Origin: Streptomyces sp. CB01635
Lineage (GTDB): Bacteria; Actinomycetota; Actinomycetes; Streptomycetales; Streptomycetaceae
Direction of reading: 5' to 3'
DNA length: 64,000 bases
Assembly (NCBI RefSeq): GCF_002803065.1
Contig: NZ_NNBL01000002.1
Coordinates: forward strand, 1 to 64,000
The position numbers and the translations under genes were made by a program. Below the pieces are notes generated by a model that saw only the letters and a program-made list of their open reading frames with translations, had not been told where the DNA came from and did not search any database. Of this stretch, positions 1 through 8,178 are shown piece after piece; positions within the stretch are counted from its first letter, which is position 1; every line of letters starts with the position of its first letter.

Positions 1-53
1 CGCCGATGGTACTGCAGGGGGGACCCTGTGGGAGAGTAGGACGCCGCCGAACT
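1..53 (+). rRNA. rrf: 5S rRNA, 3' end (partial)
   Basis: The first 53 bases match the conserved 3' half of actinobacterial 5S rRNA, including the GATGGTACTGC helix segment, the purine-rich GGGAGAGTAGG stretch and the closing CGCCGAAC end. The rest of the gene, and presumably the 16S and 23S genes, lie to the left of the window. A strong hairpin follows within ten bases, as expected for the end of an rrn operon. Confidence 0.93.
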
Positions 54-61
54 AATTTTGA

Positions 62-106
62 AGAAAACCCCCGTAACGGATGAGAATCCTGTTACGGGGG
101 TTTTCT
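62..106 (+). terminator. rrn operon terminator
   Basis: A perfect 16-bp inverted repeat (62-77 with 91-106; core CCCCCGTAAC / GTTACGGGGG) ends in a T run on the + strand. It follows the 5S rRNA 3' end directly, so it is an intrinsic terminator for the rRNA operon. Confidence 0.92.
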
Positions 107-181
107 GCGTTTAAGGGATTGATCCCCTTTTTCGGCCGACCCCCTTTTCAGGGCCCGGCCAAATGCTGTGCGGGGATACAG

Positions 182-772
182 TCAGGAATTCAGGCCACGG
201 AGGACGAGATCCGTGAGGGCCCTGAACTCCTCGTCGATGCCGGCCTTCTGCCACTCACCCGCGTACGCCGGATCGTGGAAGCGATTCGTCGCGTCGAATA
301 CCGCGCGGGCGGTCAGAGCGGGGTCGGGGTGGGGGAGGCTGAACTCCCCCCTGGCGACGCCGTCTTGAATGATGTGATCGAGCTGCATGATCAGCTCACC
401 GACGTGGAGTTCGACCACCCGGCTGTTCTCGCTGATCAGAACTTGGTAGGTGGCGAAGAGCTGCGGGTCGTCGCCTGCCTTGCGGCGTTTGGCCGCGAAC
501 AGTGTCGAGAACCATTGGCGCAACAGGGCGGGCGACGTCAGCGAGCCATCCGTCGTCAGGAGTTGCAGTTCATTCGTGGTGCGGTCGAGCCAGCGCTTCG
601 TGACCGCCTCGCGCAACTGTGCCTTTGTGCCGAAATGCCGGTAGACACTGCCGTGGCTGACGCCCAGCGCGCGGGCCACGTCGACGACGGTCGCCTTCGC
701 GGGACCGTGGCGACGCAGCACCTCCTCGGTCGCCTCGAGGATGCGCTCGGTGGTCAGGGTCTCGGTTGCCAT
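182..772 (-). CDS. TetR/AcrR family transcriptional regulator
   Basis: The 196-residue protein has an N-terminal TetR helix-turn-helix at about residues 12-55, with the typical pattern DVARALGVSHGSVYRHF followed by a linker and an alpha-helical ligand-binding domain. It lies 24 bases downstream of the aldo/keto reductase gene on the same strand, so the two are probably co-transcribed from the promoter near position 1900. A perfect 15-bp inverted repeat in that promoter is the natural candidate operator, which implies autoregulation together with control of the reductase. The ligand is unknown. The family call rests on the helix-turn-helix pattern; the operon and operator assignments are inference. 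Confidence 0.88.
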   Translation of the reverse strand: MATETLTTERILEATEEVLRRHGPAKATVVDVARALGVSHGSVYRHFGTKAQLREAVTKRWLDRTTNELQLLTTDGSLTSPALLRQWFSTLFAAKRRKAGDDPQLFATYQVLISENSRVVELHVGELIMQLDHIIQDGVARGEFSLPHPDPALTARAVFDATNRFHDPAYAGEWQKAGIDEEFRALTDLVLRGLNS

Positions 773-796
773 GATGCCGACCGTACCGGGCGGAGA

Positions 797-1831
797 TCAG
801 CGCTCGCTGTCGAGGTGTGCCATCTGTGCCTCGGGATAGCGGTCACCGGCGGCGGCACCGGCCGGGACGGCCTTCTCGATAGCGGCGAGGTCCGCCGAGT
901 CCAGGGTGACGTCGAGAGCGCCGAGCGCCTCCGTCAGTCGGTCCCTGCGACGGGCGCCGACCAGGGGCACGATGTCGTCGCCGCGGCTGAGGACCCAGGC
1001 GATGGCGACCTGCGCGACACTGGCGCCCTTCTGCTCGGCGATCTTGCGCAGCGACTCGACGAGGTCGAGATTGTGCTGGAGGTTCTCACCCTGGAAGCGC
1101 GGGCTCATTCCGCGGAAGTCGTTCGCGGCGAGCTTGCGGTCCCGGCCGAAGTGCCCGGAGATCAGACCGCGCGACAGGACCCCGTACGCCGTGACGCCGA
1201 TGCCGAGCTCGCGGGCGACCGGCAGGATCGCTTCCTCGATGCCGCGGGAGATCAGCGAGTACTCGATCTGCAGATCGGAGATGGGGGCGGTGGCCGCGGC
1301 CCGCCGGATCGTGTCGGCACCGACCTCGCTCAGGCCGATGTGCCTGACGTGTCCCTTCTCGACGAGCTCGGCGATGGCCCCGACGGTCTCCTCGATCGGT
1401 ACGTCGGGGTCGACACGGGCGATCCGGTAGACGTCGATGTGGTCGACGCCGAGGCGCTGGAGCGAGTACGCCGCGAAGTTCTTCACGGCGGCCGGCCGGC
1501 CGTCGTAGCCGGACCAGCCACCGTCCGGGTCCCGGAGAGCGCCGAACTTCACGCTGGTCAGCGCCTTCTCGCGGTGTGCGGCGGGGGCGGTCCGCAGGGC
1601 CTCCCCGATCAGCATCTCGTTGTGCCCCATCGCGTAGAAGTCGCCGGTGTCGAGCAGGGTGATGCCGGCGTCGAGGGCCGCGTGAACGGTGGCGATGGAC
1701 TCGCCCCGGTCGGCCTCGCCGTAGAGCGCAGACATCCCCATGCAGCCGAGCCCGATGGCGGACACCTGAGGACCGGTGGAGCCTAGGGAGCGGAGGTGGA
1801 GAGTGGGGGAGGTGGGAGTGGTGGGGGACAT
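797..1831 (-). CDS. Aldo/keto reductase
   Basis: The 344-residue protein is an NADPH-type aldo/keto reductase TIM barrel. It has the N-terminal GLGCMGMS strand, the DTGDFYAMG segment that carries the catalytic Asp and Tyr, and a Lys in the following SVKFGA strand. The usual catalytic His motif (normally an H-R-x-D element) reads YRIARVDPD, so His is replaced by Ala; I recall the same in an actinobacterial subfamily, so this is not by itself a sign of decay. AAGGAACG lies just upstream of the ATG. The gene leads an apparent operon with the TetR gene downstream. The substrate is unknown; the context suggests an inducible detoxification enzyme. Confidence 0.88.
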   Translation of the reverse strand: MSPTTPTSPTLHLRSLGSTGPQVSAIGLGCMGMSALYGEADRGESIATVHAALDAGITLLDTGDFYAMGHNEMLIGEALRTAPAAHREKALTSVKFGALRDPDGGWSGYDGRPAAVKNFAAYSLQRLGVDHIDVYRIARVDPDVPIEETVGAIAELVEKGHVRHIGLSEVGADTIRRAAATAPISDLQIEYSLISRGIEEAILPVARELGIGVTAYGVLSRGLISGHFGRDRKLAANDFRGMSPRFQGENLQHNLDLVESLRKIAEQKGASVAQVAIAWVLSRGDDIVPLVGARRRDRLTEALGALDVTLDSADLAAIEKAVPAGAAAGDRYPEAQMAHLDSER

Positions 1832-1894
1832 AGAGCGTTCCTTGGGTCGGTGCCGTCAGTTCGAGAGTTCGGTGTCTCCCTATCCACGATGACA

Positions 1895-1930
1895 TGACAA
1901 CTGACAGATTTCAATATCTGTCAGTTGTCA
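1895..1930. promoter_or_regulatory. Perfect palindromic operator upstream of the reductase/TetR operon
   Basis: A perfect 15-bp inverted repeat (TGACAACTGACAGAT, 6-base spacer, ATCTGTCAGTTGTCA) lies 64-99 bases upstream of the aldo/keto reductase ATG. A further partial copy, ATCTGTCA-like, follows on the right. Its size and position fit a TetR-type operator controlling the reductase-TetR operon. The binding protein is inferred from proximity. Confidence 0.7.
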
Positions 1931-1981
1931 TCTGTCAGCTGTCGCGCGATGCCGGGCCCAATCGTTGTCGGACCCTCTGCC

Positions 1982-2029
1982 GGGTGGCCGGGTGGCCGGG
2001 TGGCCGGGTGGCCGGGTGGCCGGGTGGCC
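1982..2029. repeat. 8-bp tandem repeat, six exact copies
   Basis: Six perfect copies of GGGTGGCC run from 1982 to 2029. The unit is not a multiple of three and lies in the non-coding gap between the divergent reductase and VOC genes, so it is a simple-sequence tract open to slippage rather than coding sequence. Confidence 0.95.
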
Positions 2030-2248
2030 GGTTTCGCTGTTGAGCCCGTCCCGGTTGGGCGTTAGCGTTCTTTGTATGACTGCCGGGTCGGCCTTGGGCC
2101 GCGTACGAGTGAGGCGCCCGGCCTTCGGGTGAGGGTGGCGCGGGGCCGAGGGCCGCCGCGTGTCTCCGTGTTCCTTCCCGGCGCCCGTGTGCGGGTGCCG
2201 CGTTCCTTCAGCAGCCGAAGAAGCGTATGAACCGGAGAACTGTCACCC

Positions 2249-2632
2249 ATGTCTGCTCAGTTGAATCACACCGCCGTCTATGCCCACGACCGTCATCTCT
2301 CGGCCGAGTTCCTCGCCGCCGTGCTGGGGTTGAAGGTCGGCGCTCCGTTCGGGCCGTTCCTGCCGGTCGATCTCGGTAACGGCGTGACCCTCGACTTCTA
2401 CGAGAAGCGCGACGAGCCCATCCAGTCGCAGCACTACGCCTTCCTCGTGCCCGACGAGGAGTTCGACGGGATGATCGGCCGCCTCGCCGCCGTCGGAGTC
2501 ACCTACTTCGCGGACCCCAGCCACACCGAACCCGGCCGGATCAACAGGCTCTTCGGCGGTTGCGGCGCGTACTTCAGCGATCCCGACGGGCACAACATGG
2601 AGATCATGACTCGCCCCTACGTTCGCCCCTAG
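2249..2632 (+). CDS. VOC (glyoxalase/bleomycin resistance) family protein
   Basis: The 127-residue protein has the paired beta-alpha-beta-beta-beta fold of the vicinal oxygen chelate superfamily: an N-terminal LNHTAVYAHD strand with a candidate metal His, and a C-terminal YFSDPDGHNMEIM motif, which is the family hallmark with a metal-binding Glu. Its length is typical for a single-chain member that dimerises. The specific reaction cannot be read from sequence; relatives include dioxygenases, glyoxalase-like enzymes and binding proteins. It stands alone, transcribed toward the convergent exporter gene that ends only 16 bases downstream. Confidence 0.85.
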   Translation: MSAQLNHTAVYAHDRHLSAEFLAAVLGLKVGAPFGPFLPVDLGNGVTLDFYEKRDEPIQSQHYAFLVPDEEFDGMIGRLAAVGVTYFADPSHTEPGRINRLFGGCGAYFSDPDGHNMEIMTRPYVRP

Positions 2633-2647
2633 CGGGTGGGGCGGGCA

Positions 2648-4090
2648 TCACCCCACCACCCGCGGCAGTCGCACGCTCAGTGCTGTCGTCAGGGCGATGC
2701 CCGCCAGTTGCGCCAGCAGGGTCGTGACCAGCGCGTCTCGTGCGCCCAGGCTTGGGATCAGGGCGAGGAACAGGGAGCCGAGTGTGGCTACGCCGAGGGC
2801 CAGGGCCGACTGCTGGGTGGTGATCATGACGCCGCTGCCTACTCCCGCCCGCGACGCCGGTACCTCGGACAGGATGAGCCGGAAGAGTATGGGGAGTTGG
2901 AGTGCCTGTCCCGCGCCCGCGAGTGCGGCGCCCGGCATCAGTTCCAGGACGCCCAGGTCGGGCCAGGTTCGCCAGGCCGCGAGGGCGATCAGGACGACGC
3001 CGGCCCCCTGGATGATGCCGCCCGCGGTGACGATCCGGGTGCCGTAGCGGGCGATGAGGCGCGGGCCGGCGAGGGACACCGCGAAGAAGGCGACGGCCAT
3101 GGGCGCGAGGGCCAGGCCCGCCGGTACGGGGCCGAGGTGTTCGCCCTGCTGGAGCGCCACTGCGATCACGAACATGAAGCCGCTGAACCCGATGGAGAAC
3201 GGCACGACCATGATCAGGCCGCGGCGCAGTGAGACCAGCGCGAAGAGGCTGGGTGGGACCAGTGGGGTGCGGCCATGGCGGTCCGCACGGCGTTCCACCT
3301 GGTAGAAGGCGTACGCGATGAAGGGGAAGACCGCGAGCGAGAGCCACGTCCACAAGGGCCAGCCCGCCGCCCTGCCCTCGGTCAGGGGTGCGAGGAGCGT
3401 GAGCAGGGACGCGGCGAGGAGTACCGTGCCGGGGCCGTCGACCGGCTCGGGGTGCTCGGAGCGCGTCTCGGGAACGGCGCGGGCGGCCAGGAAGAGGCCG
3501 ACGAGGACTACGGGCACGTTCACCAGGAACACCGACCGCCAGCCGGTCCCGAACACGTCTGCTGCGATGAGGACGCCGCCCAGGATCTGGCCGGCGACCA
3601 TGGACAGGCCCGCCGTCGCCCCGTACAGGCCCATGGCCTTCGCCCGGCGCCGGCCCGTCGTCGTCGACTGGATGGTGGCGAGGACCTGCGGGAGCATCGC
3701 GGCCGACGCGGCGCCCTGCGCGACGCGCGCGGCCACAAGGGTCCAGGCGTCGGGGGCGAGGCCGCAGGCCAGCGAGGTCAGGCCGAAGGCGATCATGCCG
3801 CCGAGGAACAGCCTGCGTCGGCCGAAGAGGTCGCCGAGCCGTCCGCCGAGGACGAGCAGGACGGCGTACGCGAGTCCGTAACCGGCGACGACGAGTTCGA
3901 GGAGCGCCTCGCCCGCGGCCAGGTCGTGGCCGATGGTGGGCAGGGCGACGTTCACGATGAAGAAGTCGATGAGAGGGAGGGCGGCGCCTACGAGCACGGT
4001 GAAGAGCCCGAGTCCGCCGAGTGCCGGTGGGGCCGTGGCGGAGCGGGCAGTGGTGGCGACAGAGAGGGAACGGGTCCCGGTTCCGGTCAT
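2648..4090 (-). CDS. MFS drug exporter, DHA2 (EmrB/QacA) type
   Basis: The 480-residue membrane protein has about 14 predicted hydrophobic helices, the DHA2 pattern. Motif A-like GGRLGDLFGRRRLF follows helix 2, and a VNVALPTIGHDL segment follows helix 1. The reading frame extends 24 codons further upstream, but I place the start at the ATG at 4090 (MTGTGTRS) because the upstream codons cover an operator-like region and look non-membrane. It is divergent from the regulator at 4192 and shares a 101-base control region containing repeated CTGGTA half-sites. The family suggests proton-driven efflux of a drug or toxic metabolite; the substrate is unknown. Confidence 0.87.
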   Translation of the reverse strand: MTGTGTRSLSVATTARSATAPPALGGLGLFTVLVGAALPLIDFFIVNVALPTIGHDLAAGEALLELVVAGYGLAYAVLLVLGGRLGDLFGRRRLFLGGMIAFGLTSLACGLAPDAWTLVAARVAQGAASAAMLPQVLATIQSTTTGRRRAKAMGLYGATAGLSMVAGQILGGVLIAADVFGTGWRSVFLVNVPVVLVGLFLAARAVPETRSEHPEPVDGPGTVLLAASLLTLLAPLTEGRAAGWPLWTWLSLAVFPFIAYAFYQVERRADRHGRTPLVPPSLFALVSLRRGLIMVVPFSIGFSGFMFVIAVALQQGEHLGPVPAGLALAPMAVAFFAVSLAGPRLIARYGTRIVTAGGIIQGAGVVLIALAAWRTWPDLGVLELMPGAALAGAGQALQLPILFRLILSEVPASRAGVGSGVMITTQQSALALGVATLGSLFLALIPSLGARDALVTTLLAQLAGIALTTALSVRLPRVVG

Positions 4091-4093
4091 GGA

Positions 4094-4159
4094 TACCAGC
4101 GTCGTCGGGCGCTCAGACTGGTACCAGAGTGTCCTTATCCTGGTAGAAGGACTACCTGG
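4094..4159. promoter_or_regulatory. Multi-site operator between exporter and regulator
   Basis: The divergent promoter region carries several TACCAG/CTGGTA half-sites: TACCAG near 4094, the 10-bp palindrome CTGGTACCAG at 4118-4127, and the inverted pair CCTGGTAG (4139-4146) and CTACCTGG (4152-4159) with one mismatch. The repetition points to cooperative binding, most simply by the regulator encoded at 4192. Confidence 0.6.
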
Positions 4160-4191
4160 CAACAGGCTCCGTGGCGCGGCAGGCTGGAGGC

Positions 4192-5190
4192 ATGACCACG
4201 ATGGCGCGGGATACTACGACGACTGTGGCAGAGGGACGGGCGCGGGCCGAGGCGGAGGCCCCGGCTCAGGCGGAGGCCCAGGCTCAGGCTCAGGCGAAGG
4301 CCGGAGGGCGGCCCGGGCAGGTGGCGCCCCCGCTCGAGTCGCCCAAGCGCGAGTCCGAGATCCGGCGGCACGAGCTCGCCGACTTTCTGCGCAGCCGTCG
4401 CGCTCGCATCACCCCCGAGCAGGTCGGGCTGCCGCGCGGCCGGCGCCGGCGTACCCCCGGGCTGCGGCGTGAGGAGATCGCGCAGCTGTCCGCGGTCGGG
4501 GTCACCTGGTACACGTGGCTCGAGCAGGCGCGGGACATCCAGGTGTCGGTGCAGGTCCTGGACGCGCTGGCCCGCACGCTGCTCCTCGACGCGAGTGAGC
4601 GCGCGCATCTCTTCCAGCTCGCCGGGGCCGTCGATCCGTCGCCCGCGGCGAGCTGTCAGACCGTCACGCCGGCGCTGCGTCTGATGCTGGAGAAGCTGGA
4701 GCCGCTGCCCGCCTGCATCCAGAACAGCCGGTACGACATCCTCGCGTACAACCGTACGTACGGGCGGCTGCTGTGCGATCTGGACACGGTGGCACCCGAG
4801 GACCGCAACTGTATGGTGCTGATCTGCACGAACGAGCAGTGGCGGAAGTCGTTCGTGTTCCTGGAAGACACGATCCGGCTGATGGCGGCCAAGTTCCGCG
4901 GGTCGATGGCCGGTCATCTGGGCGAGCCCGCCTGGGAGTTGCTGCTCAAGCGGCTCGAGGACGAGTCGCCGGAGTTCCGTGAGGCGTGGCAGCTGCACGA
5001 GGTGGTGGGCACGCGCAGCAAGACGAAGTACTTCCGCAACGCGTACGTCGGGCCGCTGTCCCTGGTCCACACCGATCTGTGGCTCGGCCCGGACCAGGGG
5101 GCCCGTCTGGTGACGTACACGCCCGCCGACGAGGAGTCCCGGGAGCGGCTCGACCGGCTTCAGGAGCTGGCGCTCGCCGCGGCCTCCTGA
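4192..5190 (+). CDS. Helix-turn-helix regulator with MmyB-like ligand-binding domain
   Basis: The 332-residue protein begins with a low-complexity Ala/Gln/Glu segment (residues 10-40), then an XRE-type helix-turn-helix at about 60-125 (LADFLRSRRARITPEQVGL through RREEIAQLSAVGVTWYTWLEQ), then a C-terminal domain of the MmyB/MmyR type that binds a small ligand. The frame runs back to a GTG at 4171, but the ATG at 4192 has a well-placed CTGGAGG, so I use it. It is divergent from the DHA2 exporter, which it probably represses. The repeated CTGGTA sites between them are the likely targets. The family call is firm; the regulatory target is inference. Confidence 0.88.
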   Translation: MTTMARDTTTTVAEGRARAEAEAPAQAEAQAQAQAKAGGRPGQVAPPLESPKRESEIRRHELADFLRSRRARITPEQVGLPRGRRRRTPGLRREEIAQLSAVGVTWYTWLEQARDIQVSVQVLDALARTLLLDASERAHLFQLAGAVDPSPAASCQTVTPALRLMLEKLEPLPACIQNSRYDILAYNRTYGRLLCDLDTVAPEDRNCMVLICTNEQWRKSFVFLEDTIRLMAAKFRGSMAGHLGEPAWELLLKRLEDESPEFREAWQLHEVVGTRSKTKYFRNAYVGPLSLVHTDLWLGPDQGARLVTYTPADEESRERLDRLQELALAAAS

Positions 5191-5274
5191 GTCTCCTGCT
5201 GCTCCGGCAAGGCGCCAGGGGCTGGTGGGAGGCCGACCCGGGGAACGGCCACGCCGTGGCCGGCGGCGGTCGCT

Positions 5275-6744
5275 TCAGGAGCTGGCGCCCGCCGTGGCCT
5301 CCTGGATTTCCGGCTGTTCCAGGCAGCGGGCGGTGCGCTGTGCTGTGGAGCGTGCCCAGCGGCCGCTGGTGAGGAGGCCGACCAGGAGTACGGCGAGGCC
5401 GCAGCCCACGATGATCCACCAGCCGCCGCGGCTCGCGTCGACGAACGTGGTCGCGTACGCCGATGTGCCGACGGCCCCCGCGACGCCCGACGCGAGGACC
5501 GCGCCGATGACGGCGACGCCGAGGGTCTGGCCGATCTGCCGGCTGGTGGAGGCCACCGCGGCGGCGACGCCCGCCTGGGCGCGGGGCATGCCGGAGACAG
5601 CGGTGTTCGTGATGGGGGCGTTGACGAAGCCGAAGCCCAGGCCGAACAGGACGTAGCCGATGAAGCGGGTCACGTTCGACGTCTCCGCCTCGAACGCGGC
5701 GAACAGGAGGCCGCTCGCCGTCATCGCGATGCCCGCGACGAGCAGCGGGATCCTCGGGCCGCGGCTGCCGACGATGCGGCCGGAGACCGGAGCGCACACC
5801 AGGGTCATGGCCGCCATCGGCAGCATCCACAGGCCTGCGTCCAGGGCGTCGAGGCCGCGTACGTTCTGCAGGTAGAGCGTCGACAGGAACAGGAAGCCAC
5901 CGAGCGAGGCGAACGCGCTGATCGCTATCACCGTGGCGCCGCTGAAGGGTGCCGAGCGGAAGAAGCGCAGGTCGATGAGGGGTTCGGCGCGGCGCGGCTC
6001 GTAGGCGATCAGTCCGATGAGGGCCACGAGGGCGAGCAGCGCGAACGTCGCGATGGTGGGGGACGTCCACCCCGCTTCGGGGGCCTCGATGATCGCGTAC
6101 GTGAGTGAGCCGAGGAGCACCATGACGAGGAGCTGCCCGATCGGGTCCGTGCGGCGCGGCTTGGGGGCGCGGGACTCGGGGACGTAGCGGATGGTCAGCA
6201 GGAGGGCGGCGAGGCCCACCGGCAGGTTGATCCAGAAGATGGAGCGCCAGCCGACCGAGTCGACGAGGACGCCGCCCACGATGGGGCCCGCGGCCATGGA
6301 GATACCGACGACGCCGCCCCAGACGCCGATGGCCCGGGCGCGTTCGCGGGGCTCGGTGAACGTGTTGGTGATGATCGACATGGCGACGGGGTTGAGCATC
6401 GAGCCGCCGACCGCCTGGACCATGCGGAACACGATGAGGGACTCCAGGTTCGGCGCCACCGAGCACAGCACCGAGCCCACGGTGAAGATCACCAGGCCGG
6501 CCTTGAAGATCCGGCGGCGCCCGATCCGGTCGGCCGTCGAGCCCGCCAGCATCAGGAGCGACGCGAGGACCAGCGTGTACGCGTCGATGGTCCACTGCAT
6601 GCCGGAGACGCTCGCGCCGAACTCCTTCTGCATGCTCGGCAGCGCGACGTTCAGGACGGTGTTGTCGAGGCTGACGATCAGCAGGCTCATGCAGCAGATC
6701 GCGAGGACGAGCATCCGCCGGCGGGGAGTCAGTGGGGGTGGCAT
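5275..6744 (-). CDS. MFS drug exporter, DHA2 (EmrB/QacA) type
   Basis: The 489-residue protein has about 14 hydrophobic helices. Diagnostic segments include DNTVLNVALPSM after helix 1, LAGSTADRIGRRRIF as motif A, and a SIFWINLPVGL stretch in the middle, typical of actinomycete antibiotic exporters. The open frame extends far upstream, but MPPPLTPRRRM at 6744 is the natural start because helix 1 begins ten residues later. It lies tail to tail with the regulator gene and is divergent from dusB; I see no clear operator. Substrate unknown. It is the second DHA2 exporter within 4 kb and is not a recent duplicate of the first. Confidence 0.87.
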   Translation of the reverse strand: MPPPLTPRRRMLVLAICCMSLLIVSLDNTVLNVALPSMQKEFGASVSGMQWTIDAYTLVLASLLMLAGSTADRIGRRRIFKAGLVIFTVGSVLCSVAPNLESLIVFRMVQAVGGSMLNPVAMSIITNTFTEPRERARAIGVWGGVVGISMAAGPIVGGVLVDSVGWRSIFWINLPVGLAALLLTIRYVPESRAPKPRRTDPIGQLLVMVLLGSLTYAIIEAPEAGWTSPTIATFALLALVALIGLIAYEPRRAEPLIDLRFFRSAPFSGATVIAISAFASLGGFLFLSTLYLQNVRGLDALDAGLWMLPMAAMTLVCAPVSGRIVGSRGPRIPLLVAGIAMTASGLLFAAFEAETSNVTRFIGYVLFGLGFGFVNAPITNTAVSGMPRAQAGVAAAVASTSRQIGQTLGVAVIGAVLASGVAGAVGTSAYATTFVDASRGGWWIIVGCGLAVLLVGLLTSGRWARSTAQRTARCLEQPEIQEATAGASS

Positions 6745-6880
6745 GTATCCGACGGTAGCCCGACGGCGGGCGGGGGCGCCCGCCAGGTCGGGGACAACCC
6801 TGGGCTGGGCTGTCCGCCAGGTGGGGGACAATGGAGAACTGCCCCTGCCCACAGCCCCACGATTTCGGAGAGCCCGCCCG

Positions 6881-8011
6881 ATGTCCCAGCAGCTCACCAT
6901 CGGTCCGCACCTCGTGCAGCCGCCCGTGGTCCTCGCGCCCATGGCCGGGATCACGAACGCGCCCTTCCGCACCCTGTGCCGGGAGTACTCCGGCGGCAAG
7001 GGCCTCTTCGTGAGCGAGATGATCACGACGCGGGCGCTGGTCGAGCGCAACGAGAAGACCATGCAGCTGATTCGCTTCGACGCGAGTGAGCAGCCCCGGT
7101 CGATCCAGCTGTACGGCGTCGATCCGGCGACCGTCGGCAAGGCCGTCCGCATGATCGCCGAAGAGGATCTCGCCGATCACATCGACCTGAACTTCGGCTG
7201 CCCGGTCCCCAAGGTGACGCGCAAGGGCGGCGGCTCCGCGCTCCCGTACAAGCGGAATCTGCTGCGGGCCATCCTGAAGGAGGCCGTCAGCGGGGCCGGG
7301 GACCTGCCGGTCACGATGAAGATGCGCAAGGGCATCGACGACGACCACATCACCTTCCTCGACGCGGGCCGGATCGCCGTCGAGGAGGGCGTCACCGCGA
7401 TCGCCCTGCACGGGCGGACCGCGGCGCAGCACTACGGCGGCACGGCCGACTGGGACGCCATCGCCCGCCTGAAGGAGCACGTCCCGGAGATTCCCGTCCT
7501 CGGGAACGGCGACATCTGGTGCGCCGACGACGCGGTGCGGATGATGCGCGAGACCGGCTGCGACGGTGTCGTGGTGGGGCGCGGCTGCCTGGGGCGGCCG
7601 TGGCTGTTCGGTGATCTCGTCGCCGCCTTCGAGGGCACGGGCGCGCCCGCCGCGCCCGACCTGCGCAAGGTCGCCGACGCGATGGTGCGGCACGCCGGGC
7701 TGCTCGGCGAGTGGATCGGCGACGAGGCACGCGGTGTCATCGACTTCCGTAAGCACGTGGCCTGGTATCTGAAGGGCTTCTCGGTCGGTTCCGAGATGCG
7801 CAAGCGGCTCGCCGTCACGTCGTCGCTCGCCGAGCTGCGCGCGGGGCTCGACGAGCTGGACCTCGACCAGGCGTGGCCCGTGGGCGCGGACGGGCCTCGC
7901 GGCCGTACGTCCGGCAACAACCGGGTGGTGCTGCCGGACGGCTGGCTCAAGGACCCGTGGGACTGCGCGGGCGTCAGTGAGGACGCGGAGCTGGACACGT
8001 CCGGGGGGTGA
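6881..8011 (+). CDS. dusB: tRNA-dihydrouridine synthase B
   Basis: The 376-residue FMN enzyme reduces uridine to dihydrouridine in tRNA D-loops. Visible family marks are the N-terminal APMAGITNAPFR motif, the NFGCPVPKVTRKGGG segment that contains the catalytic Cys, and the GNGDIWCADDA and GVVVGRGCLGRPW phosphate-binding loops. The frame extends much further upstream as a shadow of the exporter; the ATG at 6881 begins the conserved N-terminus and is preceded by CGGAG. The C-terminal 50 residues carry the helical tRNA-binding extension. The gene is divergent from the exporter and convergent with the glycosidase operon. Confidence 0.95.
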   Translation: MSQQLTIGPHLVQPPVVLAPMAGITNAPFRTLCREYSGGKGLFVSEMITTRALVERNEKTMQLIRFDASEQPRSIQLYGVDPATVGKAVRMIAEEDLADHIDLNFGCPVPKVTRKGGGSALPYKRNLLRAILKEAVSGAGDLPVTMKMRKGIDDDHITFLDAGRIAVEEGVTAIALHGRTAAQHYGGTADWDAIARLKEHVPEIPVLGNGDIWCADDAVRMMRETGCDGVVVGRGCLGRPWLFGDLVAAFEGTGAPAAPDLRKVADAMVRHAGLLGEWIGDEARGVIDFRKHVAWYLKGFSVGSEMRKRLAVTSSLAELRAGLDELDLDQAWPVGADGPRGRTSGNNRVVLPDGWLKDPWDCAGVSEDAELDTSGG

Positions 8012-8061
8012 CGTGTCGCGGGGGAGTTGTTTCACCCACTCCACCCCGCCCCTTCCCGGAA

Positions 8062-8080
8062 CCGGGGGCTCTGCCCCCGG
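8062..8080. terminator. Hairpin between convergent dusB and glycosidase genes
   Basis: CCGGGGGC and GCCCCCGG form a perfect 8-bp stem around a three-base loop, 50 bases after the dusB stop, in the gap between two convergent genes. There is no long T run, as is usual in Streptomyces, so its terminator role is plausible rather than shown. Confidence 0.45.
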
Positions 8081-8178
8081 ACCTCCGGACCCCCGGTCGC
8101 TCAAAGGCCGCGACCGGCTGAAAGACCTCCCCAAGACCCCGACGCCCGAAGACCCCGGTCGGCCGAAGACCCCCGTTG

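Larger units (their letters stand above)
1832..2248. other. Intergenic region between divergent genes
   Basis: This 417-base gap between the reductase (left, - strand) and the VOC gene (right, + strand) holds the palindromic operator at 1895-1930 and the GGGTGGCC tract at 1982-2029. I see no convincing gene; the short reading frame at 2062-2250 on the - strand is an arginine-rich shadow of high-GC DNA. Confidence 0.7.

Noticed and set aside
80..1786. Long + strand open frame of 568 codons
   Set aside because: It is antisense to the TetR and aldo/keto reductase genes, has no recognisable domain, and arises from high third-position GC.
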